From assembly GCA_016790225.1 (NCBI GenBank), contig JAEUOZ010000002.1:1-64000 (forward strand): 64,000 nt of DNA. The letters run 5' to 3'. The stretch is from Rubrivivax sp. (GTDB lineage Bacteria > Pseudomonadota > Gammaproteobacteria > Burkholderiales > Burkholderiaceae). The notes under the pieces were generated by a model. The model was given only the letters and a program-made list of their open reading frames with translations. It was not told where the DNA came from and ran no database searches. This document shows, in pieces, positions 1-9,288 of the stretch (the first letter of the stretch is position 1; each line of letters starts with the position of its first letter). The position numbers and the translations under genes were made by a program.

Positions 1-1196
1 ATGCCCGCGCCGCGCAGCGTCAGCGCCTTCTCGCCGTCGATGAACACCGGCGCCGCCGGCGCCTCGCCGGTGCCGGGCAGGCTGATGCCGATGTCGGCGT
101 GCTTGCTCTCGCCCGGGCCGTTGACGATGCAGCCCATCACCGCGACCTTCATCTTCTCGACGCCGGGATAGCGCTCGGTCCACACCGGCATCTGCGCGCG
201 CAGGAAGTCGTCGATCTGCTTGGCGAGTTCCTGGAAGGTCGTGCTCGTCGTCCGCCCGCAGCCGGGACAGGCGGTGACGCTGGGGTTGAACGAGCGCAGG
301 CCGAGCGACTGCAGGATCTCGCGCGCGATCACGACCTCCTGGGTCCGCGCCTCGCCGGGCTGCGGCGTCAGGGACACGCGGATCGTGTCGCCTATGCCCT
401 CCTGCAGCAGCAGCGCCAGCGCGGCAGTCGACGCCACCGTGCCCTTGGTCCCCATGCCGGCCTCGGTCAGGCCCAGGTGCAGCGGGTAGTCGCAGCGCGC
501 GGCCAGCGCACGGTAGACGCTGACCAGGTCCTGCACGCCCGACATCTTGCACGACAGCACGATGTTGTCGGCCGGCAAGCCGATCTCCTGCGCGAAGCGC
601 GCCGACTCGAGCGCCGAGGCGACGATGGCCTGATACATCACCTGCTGCGGCTCGTGCGGTTCGGCGCGGCGGCCGTTGGCGTCCATCATCTGCGCGAGCA
701 GTTCCTGGTCCAGGCTGCCCCAGTTGACGCCGATGCGCACGACCTTGCCGAGCCTGGCCGCGATCTCGACCATCTGGCCGAACTGGCGGTCGCGCTTGTC
801 GCCCTTGCCGACGTTGCCCGGGTTGATGCGGTACTTGCTCAAGGCCTCGGCGCAGGCCGGATGCTCGGCGAGCAGCCGGTGGCCGTTGTAGTGGAAGTCG
901 CCGACCAGCGGGACATGGATGTCCATCCGGTCGAGCTGCTCGCGGATGTAGGGCACGGCCGCCGCAGCCTCGGGCGTGTTGACGGTGATGCGCACCAGCT
1001 CCGAGCCGGCCTGGGCAAGCTCCTTGACCTGGATCGCGGTGCCGATGGCGTCGACGGTGTCGGTGTTGGTCATCGCCTGCACGCGCACCGGCGCGTCGCC
1101 GCCGATCGTCACCGCGCGCCCGGCCCAGGCGACGCTCGCCTGGCGCGTGCGGCGCGGCGCGGGCGCGGCCGGAGCGATGAAGTCCGCGTCGTCCAC
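1..1196 (-). CDS. ispG: 4-hydroxy-3-methylbut-2-enyl diphosphate synthase (3' end beyond window)
   Basis: IspG (GcpE) is the [4Fe-4S] enzyme that reduces 2-C-methyl-erythritol 2,4-cyclodiphosphate to HMBPP, the penultimate step of the MEP isoprenoid pathway in the cytoplasm. The translated N-terminal barrel is clear: [19 protein letters not shown], then [19 protein letters not shown] and [14 protein letters not shown], all typical of the family. The reading frame has no ATG before this conserved block. The best start is GTG at 1196, three bases after the rodZ stop, which gives an Ala/Pro-rich extension of about 30 residues. The gene runs off the window at base 1, so the C-terminal iron-sulfur cysteines cannot be fully judged. 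It follows rodZ in the usual betaproteobacterial order. Identity is secure; the start is moderately sure. Confidence 0.93.
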   Translation of the reverse strand, partial: MDDADFIAPAAPAPRRTRQASVAWAGRAVTIGGDAPVRVQAMTNTDTVDAIGTAIQVKELAQAGSELVRITVNTPEAAAAVPYIREQLDRMDIHVPLVGDFHYNGHRLLAEHPACAEALSKYRINPGNVGKGDKRDRQFGQMVEIAARLGKVVRIGVNWGSLDQELLAQMMDANGRRAEPHEPQQVMYQAIVASALESARFAQEIGLPADNIVLSCKMSGVQDLVSVYRALAARCDYPLHLGLTEAGMGTKGTVASTAALALLLQEGIGDTIRVSLTPQPGEARTQEVVIAREILQSLGLRSFNPSVTACPGCGRTTSTTFQELAKQIDDFLRAQMPVWTERYPGVEKMKVAVMGCIVNGPGESKHADIGISLPGTGEAPAAPVFIDGEKALTLRGAG

Positions 1197-1199
1197 GGC

Positions 1200-2057
1200 C
1201 TACTTCAACTCGAGCCGGGCGACGTTGTCGCGCGTCGCCGCGGCCAGATCGACCGCCTGGCCGCGGTACTTCAGCTGCGTCACCGCCGCATTGCCGATCT
1301 TCAGGCGAAACGGCGGCGTGCCTTCCAGGCCGACGAACTCGCCCGGCTGCAGCACGCGCTGCAGCAGGGCCGCACCGCCGGCGTCGAGGACTTCGATCCA
1401 GGACTCGCCGGTCACGCGCAACTCGATCATGCTCACCGGTTCGGCCGGCGCGCTCGGCGTCGCGGCGGCAACAGAGGCCGGCGCCGGCGCGACGGCGGGC
1501 AATGCGGCTTCGGGCGCGCTCGCCGCGGCCGCCGTCGCCGGCACGCTCGCCGGAACCGCCGGCGGCAGCGCCGCGGGCGCCGACGCCGCAGGCTCGGTGC
1601 CCCCGCCCAGCGGCGCGAACAGTCCCTGCGGCGCGAGCGCCAGCGCCACTGCGGCCGCAAGCACGAGCAGCGGCAGCCACAGCGCAGGCCGCTTCATCGC
1701 CGCGCGCAGATCCGGCGCCTGCTGTCGCCCGGGACGATCGCGAAAGGTGGTGTTCAGCCCCAGATGCACGCGATCCAGCCCGCGGTCGCCGACCTCGGGC
1801 AGCAGCGCGAGCACGGGCGCGGAATCGATCTTCAGGCTGCGGCAGACCGTCTTGGCGAGCGCGCGCGTGAAGGTCATGTCGGGCAGCTCGTCGTAGCGGT
1901 CGGCCTCGAGCGCCTCGAGCTTGCGCTGCGTGACCTTGATCGACGCCGCGAGCGCAGCCACGTGCAGGCCGCGCGCCTGGCGGGCCTCGCGCAGCATCGC
2001 GCCGGCACTGGTTGCGCGCCCGGCGGCGACCGGCGCCTCGGACGAGGTCTCAGTCAC
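1200..2057 (-). CDS. rodZ: RodZ-like helix-turn-helix membrane protein
   Basis: This 285-residue protein looks like RodZ, which links the MreB cytoskeleton to the rod-shape cell-wall machinery. Residues about 20-90 form a Cro/XRE-type helix-turn-helix (LREARQARGLHVAALAASIK, then LEALEADRYDELPDMTFTRA). One membrane span follows at about 122-145 (LWLPLLVLAAAVALALAP). An Ala/Pro linker then leads to a C-terminal DUF4115 domain (MIELRVTGESWIEVLDAGG, then PFRLKIGNAAVTQLKYRG). The architecture and length match RodZ of Burkholderiales. Its first 8 bases overlap the end of the pilF gene, and ispG starts three bases after its stop, so the group is probably one transcript. RodZ is the likely call; a generic HTH/DUF4115 protein is the alternative. 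Confidence 0.88.
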   Translation of the reverse strand: MTETSSEAPVAAGRATSAGAMLREARQARGLHVAALAASIKVTQRKLEALEADRYDELPDMTFTRALAKTVCRSLKIDSAPVLALLPEVGDRGLDRVHLGLNTTFRDRPGRQQAPDLRAAMKRPALWLPLLVLAAAVALALAPQGLFAPLGGGTEPAASAPAALPPAVPASVPATAAAASAPEAALPAVAPAPASVAAATPSAPAEPVSMIELRVTGESWIEVLDAGGAALLQRVLQPGEFVGLEGTPPFRLKIGNAAVTQLKYRGQAVDLAAATRDNVARLELK

Positions 2058-2871
2058 GCAGCTTGCCCAGTTGGTACTCGGCCGCCTCGACGGACTTCGG
2101 GAAACGGCTGACGAGCTGCTGCGCCACGTCGTTGGCCGCCGACAGGTTGCCCGCGCGCGCCTCGATGCGCGCCGCCAGCCACAGCGACTGCGCGCTGGCG
2201 TTCTGCGGCGGCGTGTTCGCGCGCCGGATGTAGAAGCGCGCGCGCTCGTAGTCAGCGCGTTGGAACAGCACCTCGGCCAGGTTGAGGGCGATCGACGGGC
2301 TCGTCGGATCGGTGCCGTAGGCGCGCATCAGCGTGCGCTCGGCCTGATCGAGCTGGCCGGCGCGCGCCTCGCACACGCCCTGGGCGAGCATGGTGCGCGT
2401 GATGTCGCGGTAGCGCGGCTGCGCCAGCGCGTCGACGAACATCGCCTGCGCTTCGGGGTAGCGCTTGCGCAGGCACAGGTACCAGCCGAAGTTGTGCATC
2501 GCGTCGGCGTCGCGCGGGTTCAACTCGAGCGCGCGACGGAAGCTCTCCTCGGCCAGCGCGTCCTCGCCGGTCGCAGCGTAGATCAGGCCGCGCAGGTTGT
2601 AGGCCTCGGCCATCCTGGGTTCGGCGTCGAGCGCCCGCTTGACCTCCTCGAGCGCGGTCTTGTACTGGGCGTCGCCGAAGTAGGCCGCGGCGAGCTGCAG
2701 CCGGGCGTTGGCGCGCCGCTTCAGGTCGGCATCGTCGGGCTGCTGCACCGTGGTCACGGTGGCGCTGTCGGCGGCCGGGGCGACGCTCGTCGTCACCGTC
2801 GTCGTGCACGCCGCGAGCGCGGCCGCGAGGAGCGCGGCGGCTCCGCGCGCGCAGGCGACCGAGCGCTTCAT
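2050..2871 (-). CDS. pilW: PilF/PilW type IV pilus biogenesis TPR lipoprotein
   Basis: PilF (PilW) is an outer-membrane-associated TPR lipoprotein that helps the PilQ secretin assemble for type IV pili. The 273-residue product starts [25 protein letters not shown], a lipoprotein signal with lipobox LAAC (about residues 19-22). TPR units follow, for example [40 protein letters not shown] and [21 protein letters not shown]. The ATG at 2871 was chosen because it overlaps the rlmN stop as ATGA and leads straight into the signal peptide. The end overlaps the rodZ start by 8 bases. This rlmN-pilF-rodZ-ispG order is common in beta- and gammaproteobacteria, which supports the call. Confidence 0.9.
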   Translation of the reverse strand: MKRSVACARGAAALLAAALAACTTTVTTSVAPAADSATVTTVQQPDDADLKRRANARLQLAAAYFGDAQYKTALEEVKRALDAEPRMAEAYNLRGLIYAATGEDALAEESFRRALELNPRDADAMHNFGWYLCLRKRYPEAQAMFVDALAQPRYRDITRTMLAQGVCEARAGQLDQAERTLMRAYGTDPTSPSIALNLAEVLFQRADYERARFYIRRANTPPQNASAQSLWLAARIEARAGNLSAANDVAQQLVSRFPKSVEAAEYQLGKLRD

Positions 2872-4010
2872 CGCCAGCCCTCCAGCGGCGCCTCGGCGCG
2901 AATCGGGATCGGGCGCCGCGCGAAGCGCTCGCGCACACGCGTGCGGTCCTGAACCTCGCCGGCGAGCTGGCCGCAGGCGGCGGCGATGTCGTCGCCGCGC
3001 GTCTTGCGCACCGTGGTCACGAGGCCGGCGCTGCGCAGCACTTCGGCGAACTCGAGCACGCGCTCGCGCGGCGAGCAGCGCAAGCCCGAGGCCGGGAAGG
3101 GATTGAACGGGATCAGGTTGAACTTGCACGCGATGCGGGTCGCCGGCCGCTCGACGACGAGGTCGACCAGCGCCCGCGCCTGCGCCAGGCTGTCGTTGAC
3201 GCCATCGAGCATGCAGTACTCGAAGGTGATGAAGTCGCGCGGCGCGGTCTCCAGGTAGCGCCGGCAAGCCCCGATCAGCTCGGCGATCGGGTACTTGCGA
3301 TTGATCGGCACGAGTTCGTCGCGCAGCGCGTCGTCGGGCGCATGCAGCGAGACCGCGAGCGCGACCGGGCAATCGACGCGCAGCCGGTCGATCATCGGCA
3401 CCACGCCCGATGTCGAGACCGTCAGCCGGCGGCGCGACAGGCCGTAGCCATGGTCGTCGAGCATCGTGCGCAGCGCCGGCAGCAGCGCGGCGTAGTTCTG
3501 CAGCGGCTCGCCCATGCCCATCATCACGACGTTGGAGATCACGCGCTCGCCGCTGCCGGCGCGCGCACGCAGCTGATGCTCGGCATGACGCAGCTGGGCG
3601 ACGATCTCGCCCGTCGTCAGGTTGCGGCTGAAACCCTGGTGGCCGGTCGAACAGAAGCGGCAGCCGACGGCGCAGCCCGCCTGCGACGAGATGCACAGCG
3701 TCGCCCGGTCGTCCTCGGGGATGAAGACCGTCTCGACGGCATTGCCGCCGCCGACGTCGAACAGCCACTTGATCGTGCCGTCGGCCGAGGCCTGCTCCGA
3801 TGCGACGGGCAGCGCCGTGACGACGGCCGCGTCGGCAAGCCGGCCGCGCAGCGACTTGGCGAGGTCGCTCATCGCGGCGAAGTCGGACTCGCCGCGCTGG
3901 TGCAGCCACTGGAAGAGCTGGGTCGCGCGAAAGCGCTTCTCGCCCAGACCCTCGCAGAACGCGGTCAGGCCCTCGCGATCGAAATCCAGCAGGTTGGTCG
4001 GCGTGCTCAT
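2868..4010 (-). CDS. rlmN: dual-specificity RNA methyltransferase RlmN
   Basis: RlmN is a radical-SAM enzyme that makes 2-methyladenosine at A2503 of 23S rRNA and A37 of some tRNAs. The 380-residue product has the N-terminal accessory domain ([24 protein letters not shown]), the radical-SAM triad CAVGCRFC inside [20 protein letters not shown], the [10 protein letters not shown] motif, and a C-terminal [17 protein letters not shown] whose Cys matches the methyl-carrying cysteine of the family. The start is MSTPTN at 4010, because the frame remains open upstream but only this ATG fits the conserved N-terminus. ndk ends 22 bases upstream and pilW starts inside its stop codon. Confidence 0.96.
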   Translation of the reverse strand: MSTPTNLLDFDREGLTAFCEGLGEKRFRATQLFQWLHQRGESDFAAMSDLAKSLRGRLADAAVVTALPVASEQASADGTIKWLFDVGGGNAVETVFIPEDDRATLCISSQAGCAVGCRFCSTGHQGFSRNLTTGEIVAQLRHAEHQLRARAGSGERVISNVVMMGMGEPLQNYAALLPALRTMLDDHGYGLSRRRLTVSTSGVVPMIDRLRVDCPVALAVSLHAPDDALRDELVPINRKYPIAELIGACRRYLETAPRDFITFEYCMLDGVNDSLAQARALVDLVVERPATRIACKFNLIPFNPFPASGLRCSPRERVLEFAEVLRSAGLVTTVRKTRGDDIAAACGQLAGEVQDRTRVRERFARRPIPIRAEAPLEGWR

Positions 4011-4032
4011 GGCCCGAGCCGCGGCTGAACCG

Positions 4033-4458
4033 TCAACGGCTGTGGATCGCCATTCCGGGGAAGAAGAACGCGACCTCGACCGCCGCCGTCTCCGGCGCAT
4101 CCGAACCGTGCACCGCGTTGGCGTCGATGCTGTCGGCGAAGTCGGCACGGATCGTGCCCTTGTCGGCCTTCTTCGGGTCGGTCGCGCCCATCAGTTCCCG
4201 GTTCTTCGCGATCGCGTTCTCGCCCTCGAGCACCTGGATCATCACCGGCCCCGAGGTCATGAAGGACACGAGGTCATTGAAGAACGGGCGCGCCTTGTGC
4301 ACCGCATAGAAGGCCTCGGCGTCGCGGCGCGACAGGTGCGCCATGCGCGCGGCGATGATCTTCAGGCCGGCGCCCTCGAAGCGGGCATAGATCTGGCCGA
4401 TCACGTTCTTGGCCACGGCGTCGGGCTTGATGATCGACAGGGTGCGTTCGACTGACAT
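4033..4458 (-). CDS. ndk: nucleoside diphosphate kinase
   Basis: Ndk transfers the gamma phosphate of ATP to nucleoside diphosphates through a phosphohistidine and balances NTP pools in the cytoplasm. The 141-residue product is full length for the family. It shows [20 protein letters not shown] at the N-terminus, the substrate loop [20 protein letters not shown], the MGATDPKKA segment, and the active-site histidine in [20 protein letters not shown]. The ATG at 4458 has an AGGAG seven bases upstream (4466-4470). A TACAAT element lies further upstream. It heads the ndk-rlmN-pilW-rodZ-ispG run. Confidence 0.97.
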   Translation of the reverse strand: MSVERTLSIIKPDAVAKNVIGQIYARFEGAGLKIIAARMAHLSRRDAEAFYAVHKARPFFNDLVSFMTSGPVMIQVLEGENAIAKNRELMGATDPKKADKGTIRADFADSIDANAVHGSDAPETAAVEVAFFFPGMAIHSR

Positions 4459-4465
4459 GAAGTGA

Positions 4466-4501
4466 CTCCTGGGTCCTGCTTGAGCAAAGCCTTGAATTGT
4501 A
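4466..4501 (-). promoter_or_regulatory. putative ndk promoter -10 and Shine-Dalgarno
   Basis: On the minus strand a TACAAT (4496-4501) lies 38 bases before the ndk ATG, and AGGAG (4466-4470) lies seven bases before it. No convincing -35 is visible; it would fall within the end of rluB. It may head the ndk-to-ispG operon. Confidence 0.4.
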
Positions 4502-4513
4502 GCGAGGGGCCGC

Positions 4514-6436
4514 TCAACGACCGCGCTGCCCGCCGCGTCCGCCGCCGCCTCGCGGACCGCCGAATCCGCCGCCGCCGCCGCCGCCGCGCGGGCCGCCGCG
4601 GCCACCCTTGCGGTGGAAGGCGTCGGCGCCGATGTAGCCAACCGAGGTCTGCAGCGGATCGGGCTCGCGCGGCCCGCTGCCGCGCTTGGGGGCCGGGTCG
4701 GGCGCGCTGCCGCCGGCACCGAAGCCGCCGCTGCCGCCGCGGCCGAAGGGGTTGCGCGAACCCTGCGCGAAGCGCCGATCGAAGGTCTGCTCCAGCGGAT
4801 TGGGGATGCGGCTCGGGTCGAAGTCCAGCTCCTCGTCGCTCTCGTCGCGCGGCTCGCGCGGCGGCGCCTCCTGCGCTGCGCGCGGCGGCCGGTCGCGGCG
4901 CGGCCCGCGTTCGCCACGCTCCTCGGGCCGCGGTCCGCCCTCGCCGCGCGGCGGCTGCGGGCGCGCGCCGGCCGCGAGCTGGCGTACCCGGCGCACATCG
5001 GCATCGTCCAGGTCGACCCAGACGCCGCGCTTCAGGCCGCGCGGCAGCACCACGCTGCCGTAGCGGATGCGGATCAGCCGGCTCACCGTCAGGCCGACGG
5101 CGTCGAAGAGCTTGCGCACCTCGCGGTTGCGTCCCTCGGTGATGACGACGCGGTACCAGTGATTCGCGCCCTCGCCGCCGCCGTCCTCGATGGACTTGAA
5201 GGCCGCGGTCTGGCCTTCGACGGTCACGCCGGCAAGCAGGCGTTCACGCTGCTCGGGCTCGAGCGTGCCGAGCACGCGCACCGCGTACTCGCGCTCGACG
5301 CCGAAGCGCGGATGCATCAGCTGATTGGCGAGTTCGCCCGAGTTCGTGAACAGCAGCAGGCCTTCGGTGTTGATGTCCAGCCGGCCCACCGACTGCCACT
5401 TGCCATGCTGCAGCCGCGGCAGGCGGCGGAACACGGTGGGGCGGTGCTGCGGGTCGTCGTGCGTGACCACCTCGCCGGCCGGCTTGTGGTAGGCCAGCAC
5501 CCGGGGCGGCAGCGGCGCGATGCGCACCTTCACCGGCTTGCCGTTGACGGTGATGCGGTCACCGTAGGAGATGCGCTGACCCGTGTGCGCGGGCTCGCCG
5601 TTGACGGTGACCCGGCCTTCCAGCACCCACTGCTCCATGTCGCGGCGCGACCCGATGCCGGCCTGCGCCAGCACCTTGTGCAGCTTGGGTGCGTCGGGTT
5701 CGGGCAGCAGCACGCGCTTGGCCGGATCGGCGGGCGCCAGGTCGACCTCAGCCGGCTGGCCGGCATCGAACTCGCCCGACAGCACGTGGGCAAACAGCTC
5801 GTTCGGATCGGTGGGCTCCAGCGGCACCACCGGCACGGCGGGTGCCTCGTCGCCGTCGTCGTCGGCATCATCGGCGGCGGCGCTGTCGCCAGCGGCTTCA
5901 CCTTCGGCCCGCGGCGGCCGATCGGCACGGTCGCGATCGCGGTTGCGGTTGCGGCGGCGGTTGCGGCGGCGGCCTTCGCGCGGCGGCGCGCCGTCGGCAT
6001 CGCTTGCCGCATCACCGGCTGCATCACCGGCTGCATCGCCAGCTTGTGCACCCACGTCCGCGGACGCCTCGCCGCCGGCCGATGCCGTGGCAGCCTCGGC
6101 CACGGGCGCTGGCGCAGCGGGGGCGGCCGCGGGTTGCGGCGCCGGAGCAGGCGGTGGCACTGCAGCGGCGGGCTCGGCGGCGACCGCGGCTTCGGGTGTC
6201 GCTTCGGATGCAGCGTCGGCCGCCACCACGCGCTTGCGGCGCGGCGCACGGGGCTTGGGCGCCGCCACGTCAGCGGCCGCTTCGACGGCGGGTTCCGCCG
6301 CCGGTGCGGCGGGTGCCGCGTCGGCAGCGGGTGCGGCCGCTTCGGCGTCCTTGCGCGGGGCGCGCTTGCGGCGCGGCTTGGGCGCGGCTTGTTCCGCGTC
6401 GACGGGATCGGGCTTCGACTCGTCTGAATCGTTCAT
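4514..6436 (-). CDS. rluB: 23S rRNA pseudouridine(2605) synthase RluB, with long disordered ends
   Basis: This is an RsuA/RluB-family pseudouridine synthase; RluB isomerises U2605 of 23S rRNA. The S4 RNA-binding domain is at about residues 251-305 ([20 protein letters not shown]). The synthase core carries the catalytic Asp354 in [20 protein letters not shown]. At 640 residues it is far longer than E. coli RluB (about 290). Residues 1-250 are Ala/Pro/Glu-rich with an Arg-rich patch ([15 protein letters not shown]). The tail from about 490 is Arg/Gly-rich and ends in RGG-like repeats. Such tails occur in many Burkholderiales RluB proteins, but function is unknown. Its ATG overlaps the scpB stop as ATGA, so the two genes are probably coupled. 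Confidence 0.92.
   Translation of the reverse strand: MNDSDESKPDPVDAEQAAPKPRRKRAPRKDAEAAAPAADAAPAAPAAEPAVEAAADVAAPKPRAPRRKRVVAADAASEATPEAAVAAEPAAAVPPPAPAPQPAAAPAAPAPVAEAATASAGGEASADVGAQAGDAAGDAAGDAASDADGAPPREGRRRNRRRNRNRDRDRADRPPRAEGEAAGDSAAADDADDDGDEAPAVPVVPLEPTDPNELFAHVLSGEFDAGQPAEVDLAPADPAKRVLLPEPDAPKLHKVLAQAGIGSRRDMEQWVLEGRVTVNGEPAHTGQRISYGDRITVNGKPVKVRIAPLPPRVLAYHKPAGEVVTHDDPQHRPTVFRRLPRLQHGKWQSVGRLDINTEGLLLFTNSGELANQLMHPRFGVEREYAVRVLGTLEPEQRERLLAGVTVEGQTAAFKSIEDGGGEGANHWYRVVITEGRNREVRKLFDAVGLTVSRLIRIRYGSVVLPRGLKRGVWVDLDDADVRRVRQLAAGARPQPPRGEGGPRPEERGERGPRRDRPPRAAQEAPPREPRDESDEELDFDPSRIPNPLEQTFDRRFAQGSRNPFGRGGSGGFGAGGSAPDPAPKRGSGPREPDPLQTSVGYIGADAFHRKGGRGGPRGGGGGGGFGGPRGGGGRGGQRGR
5998..6044 (-). 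repeat. 12-bp in-frame tandem repeat in the rluB N-terminal region
   Basis: The 12-mer gcatcaccggct is exact at 6009-6020 and 6021-6032. A degenerate copy follows at 6033-6044 and a weaker one precedes it. In the protein it encodes the AGDA-type repeat around residues 130-146 ([15 protein letters not shown]). The unit is a multiple of three, so a change in copy number would keep the frame. Confidence 0.8.
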
Positions 6437-7167
6437 GGCTGCTCGGGGGGCGGGAAGTCGGTGGGGGCGGTGTCGGGCGGCACGGCCTGGGCGGCCGGCT
6501 CGGGCGCGGGCCCGGCGGGTGGTTCGGTTTCGGGCGCGGCCGGCGCAGCGCCGGCCAACGTTTCAGGTGCTTCGTCCAGCGGCAGGCTGGCCTGGCCGTC
6601 GTCGATGAGCGAGGCCTGCGCCTCCAGCGCGGCCAGCGCCTGGGCCTGCACCGGGCCGTGTCCGTCCAGCGGCGGCAACTGGTCCAGCGACGACAGGCCC
6701 AGGTCGTCCAGGAACTGCTGCGTGGTGGCGTACAGCGCCGGCCGGCCGGCGGCTTCGCGGTAGCCGATGGTCTCGATCCAGCCGCGGTCTTCAAGCTGCT
6801 TGACGATCTGCGAGCTGACCGTGACACCGCGGATGTCCTCGATGTCGCCGCGTGTCACGGGCTGGCGGTAGGCCACGATGGCCAGCGTCTCCATCGCCGC
6901 GCGCGAATACTTGGGCGGCTTCTCGGGGTGAAGCCGGTCCAGGTAGTCGCGCATCTCGGGCCGGCTCTGGAAGCGCCAGCCGGTGGCCAGCGCCACCAGC
7001 TCCAGGCCGCGGTCGTCCCAGTCGCGGCTGATCTCGTCCAGCAGCATGCGCACCGAGTCGGCGCCGATCTCGTCGTCGAACAGCACGCGCATCTCGCGCA
7101 GCGGCAGTGGCGACTGCGCGCACAGCAGGGCTGTCTCGAGGATGCGCTTGGCTTCGGCGCTGGTCAT
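6433..7167 (-). CDS. scpB: segregation and condensation protein B
   Basis: ScpB is the winged-helix (kleisin-binding) subunit of the SMC-ScpAB condensin used in chromosome segregation. The 244-residue product has the characteristic [20 protein letters not shown] start, the [29 protein letters not shown] block, and [22 protein letters not shown]. The C-terminal 60 residues are Pro/Ala-rich. ATG 7167 begins exactly at the conserved N-terminus. It overlaps by ATGA the stop of a possible 17-codon upstream frame. The stop overlaps the rluB start. No scpA or smc gene lies in the window. Confidence 0.94.
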   Translation of the reverse strand: MTSAEAKRILETALLCAQSPLPLREMRVLFDDEIGADSVRMLLDEISRDWDDRGLELVALATGWRFQSRPEMRDYLDRLHPEKPPKYSRAAMETLAIVAYRQPVTRGDIEDIRGVTVSSQIVKQLEDRGWIETIGYREAAGRPALYATTQQFLDDLGLSSLDQLPPLDGHGPVQAQALAALEAQASLIDDGQASLPLDEAPETLAGAAPAAPETEPPAGPAPEPAAQAVPPDTAPTDFPPPEQP

Positions 7168-7217
7168 GGCTGGCGTCTGGCAGGTTCCGCCACAGGCGCG
7201 GCGGTGAACAGGCTCAT
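7164..7217 (-). CDS. possible 17-codon leader/upstream ORF coupled to scpB
   Basis: A short frame encodes [17 protein letters not shown] and stops in the TGA that overlaps the scpB start (ATGA). An AGGA lies five bases before its ATG, which is a better ribosome site than anything directly before scpB. This is what a translation-coupled leader would look like. It could also be chance, since the GC-rich spacer has many open frames, and the peptide has no recognisable feature. The remaining spacer up to 7435 shows only a TACAAT (7407-7412, minus). Confidence 0.3.
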   Translation of the reverse strand: MSLFTAAPVAEPARRQP

Positions 7218-7406
7218 GGGTGTCCTGCGGCCAACCGGCCCTGGCGGCCAGGACGGCGGATGGCGATTCGGGTTGACGGGGCCGGCAGCGCTGCGTGCGG
7301 GGCCTGATGGGCGCGCCGCGCGGTGAAGACGATCTGCTAGGGCGGTCTGCTTTGCGCCGGCGGGCCCGGCTGGTGGGCCGGCAACGATCAAGGCGCGGTG
7401 ACCGGC

Positions 7407-7412
7407 ATTGTA
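7407..7412 (-). promoter_or_regulatory. putative -10 element upstream of scpB-rluB
   Basis: TACAAT on the minus strand lies in the 268-base spacer after the rluD stop, about 190 bases before the possible leader frame. No good -35 is seen at 16-18 bases. The rest of the spacer (7218-7406) contains no gene that I can recognise. Confidence 0.25.
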
Positions 7413-7435
7413 GCCATGATCCGGCGCCGGCTTGC

Positions 7436-8404
7436 TCAGTCGCCGGCCACGGCGGCCCAGGCAGCCATGAAGTCGGCCGGCGGCGCGCAGTCGATCGCCA
7501 CCGCATGCCGGGTGATCGGATGCTCGAACGCCAGCCGCGTGGCGTGCAGGGCCTGGCGCTGCAGGCCCAGCGCCGGCTTGCCGCCGTACAGCGCATCGGC
7601 CACCAGCGGGTGACCGATGCGGGCCAGGTGGACGCGGATCTGGTGCGTGCGCCCGGTGTGCAGCCGGCAGCGCATCGCACTGAAGCCCTGCGACGCGGCG
7701 ACACGCTCGACATCGGTCTGCGCCGGCTTGCCGCCGGCCACCACCGCCATGCGGGTGCGTTGCACGGGGTCGCGCCCGATCGGGGCGTCGATGCGCTGCT
7801 GCCCGTCGGTGACCTCGCCCCAGGCGATGGCCAGGTACTGGCGCTGCACCGTGCGCGCGGCGATGTCGCGCACCAGCGCGGTCACGGCCTCGACGGTCTT
7901 GCCGACCACCATCACGCCCGACGTGTCCTTGTCCAGCCGATGCACGATGCCCGCACGCGGCAGGCGTGCAGCACCCGCATGGTGGGCCAGCAGGCCGTTG
8001 AGCAGCGTGCCGCTCCAGTGGCCGGCGGCCGGGTGCACCACCAGGCCGGCGGGCTTGTTGATGACCAGCACCTGCTCGTCCTCGAACAGGATGTCCAGCG
8101 CCATCGCCTGCGGGCGAAAGGCCTGGCTCTCGGCCGTGGGCACCAGCGACACGGCCACCACCTGGCCCGCACGCAGCTTGCGGGCGTTGTGCATGCACGG
8201 CACGTCGTCCACGCGCACGTGGCCGGCTTCGACCAGGCCCTGCAGGTGGTTGCGCGAGAACTCGGGCGCGGCCTGCGCCAGCAGCTTGTCCAGGCGCTGG
8301 CCGTGGCCGGCGGTGTCGACCACCCGGCGGCGGGTCTCGATCTCGGGGGCCTCGACGTCGGCTTCGGCGTCGGTCAGGCTGTCGTCGGCGGCGGGTTCCT
8401 GCAT
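7436..8404 (-). CDS. rluD: 23S rRNA pseudouridine(1911/1915/1917) synthase
   Basis: RluD modifies helix 69 of 23S rRNA and is needed for normal ribosome assembly. The 322-residue product has an N-terminal S4 domain ([20 protein letters not shown], then [13 protein letters not shown]) and the RluA-family core with the catalytic Asp in [39 protein letters not shown] and [17 protein letters not shown] follow. Length is normal. It is divergent from bamD with 71 bases between the starts, an arrangement that is conserved in many proteobacteria (rluD next to bamD). Confidence 0.95.
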   Translation of the reverse strand: MQEPAADDSLTDAEADVEAPEIETRRRVVDTAGHGQRLDKLLAQAAPEFSRNHLQGLVEAGHVRVDDVPCMHNARKLRAGQVVAVSLVPTAESQAFRPQAMALDILFEDEQVLVINKPAGLVVHPAAGHWSGTLLNGLLAHHAGAARLPRAGIVHRLDKDTSGVMVVGKTVEAVTALVRDIAARTVQRQYLAIAWGEVTDGQQRIDAPIGRDPVQRTRMAVVAGGKPAQTDVERVAASQGFSAMRCRLHTGRTHQIRVHLARIGHPLVADALYGGKPALGLQRQALHATRLAFEHPITRHAVAIDCAPPADFMAAWAAVAGD

Positions 8405-8412
8405 CGGCTTCC

Positions 8413-8418
8413 TATAAT
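8413..8418 (+). promoter_or_regulatory. putative -10 element for bamD
   Basis: A perfect TATAAT on the plus strand sits 58 bases before the bamD ATG, in the short divergent spacer with rluD. The -35 region would overlap the first codons of rluD and is not obviously consensus. Confidence 0.5.
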
Positions 8419-8475
8419 CGCGCCGCCTTCAACCCGGGTGCGGCTGACACATCCGGCCGCACCGAGACAGCACCG

Positions 8476-9288
8476 ATGCAACTCCTTTCGCGCGCACGCC
8501 TTTGCGCCGCCTTGCTGGCCGCCACCACCGCCGCCCTGTTGGGGGGCTGCGCGTCCGAACCCAAGGACGAGTTCGTCGGCCGCAGCGCCGAGAAATTGTA
8601 TGCAGAGGCCAAGGCCGATGCCGACGCCGGCAGCTACGAACGTGCCATCAAGGCCCTGGAACGCGTGGAAGGCCTGGGCGCCAGCACGCTGCTGGCCCAG
8701 CAGTCGCAGCTGGACCTGGCCTACCTGTACTGGAAGACCAACGAGAAAGCCCAGGCGCTCAGCACCATCGAACGCTTCATCAAGTACAACCCGTCGAGCC
8801 CGGCCTTCGACTACGCCCTGTACCTGCGCGGCGTGATCAACTTCAACGACAACCTGGGCCTGCTGGGCAACGTGGCGGGGCAGGACCTGGCCGAACGCGA
8901 CCAGCGTGCATCGCGCGATGCCTACCAGGCCTTCAAGCAGCTGGTGGAGCAGTTCCCGGCCTCGCGCTACGCCGCCGATGCACGCGTGCGCATGGACTAC
9001 ATCATCAACACGCTGGCGCGCTACGAGGTGCACGTGGCGCGCTACTACTTCAACCGCGGCGCCTACCTGGCGGCGGCCAACCGCGCCCAGCAGGCGGTGC
9101 TGGAGTTCCAGCAGTCGCCGGCGGCCGAAGAGGCGCTGGCCATCATGGTGGGCAGCTACGACAAGCTGCAGCTCGTGCCCCTGCGCGACGCCGCGCAGCG
9201 GGTGCTGCGCACCAACTTCCCCAACAGCCCCTATGTCACGGGTGCCACGGCGAGCGCGCAGGCCAAGCCGTGGTGGCGCTTCTGGTAG
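8476..9288 (+). CDS. bamD: outer membrane assembly lipoprotein BamD
   Basis: BamD (ComL) is the essential TPR lipoprotein of the BAM complex that inserts beta-barrel proteins into the outer membrane. The 270-residue product has a signal peptide with lipobox LLGGC (residues about 15-26), then the family motifs SAEKLYAEAKADADAGSYER, TLLAQQSQLDLAYLYWKTNE and the region ASRYAADARVRMDYIINTLA. TPR-type repeats run through the protein. It is full length. Its last 53 bases overlap the 3' end of the convergent DinG-like helicase gene. Confidence 0.96.
   Translation: MQLLSRARLCAALLAATTAALLGGCASEPKDEFVGRSAEKLYAEAKADADAGSYERAIKALERVEGLGASTLLAQQSQLDLAYLYWKTNEKAQALSTIERFIKYNPSSPAFDYALYLRGVINFNDNLGLLGNVAGQDLAERDQRASRDAYQAFKQLVEQFPASRYAADARVRMDYIINTLARYEVHVARYYFNRGAYLAAANRAQQAVLEFQQSPAAEEALAIMVGSYDKLQLVPLRDAAQRVLRTNFPNSPYVTGATASAQAKPWWRFW

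Noticed and set aside
2050..3909. Apparent PilW with a 340-residue N-terminal extension
   Set aside because: The extension is the wrong frame of rlmN. The lipoprotein signal at 2871 is the true start.
5998..6044. Tandem repeat as a CRISPR-like array
   Set aside because: The units are contiguous 12-mers inside a coding region with no spacers.
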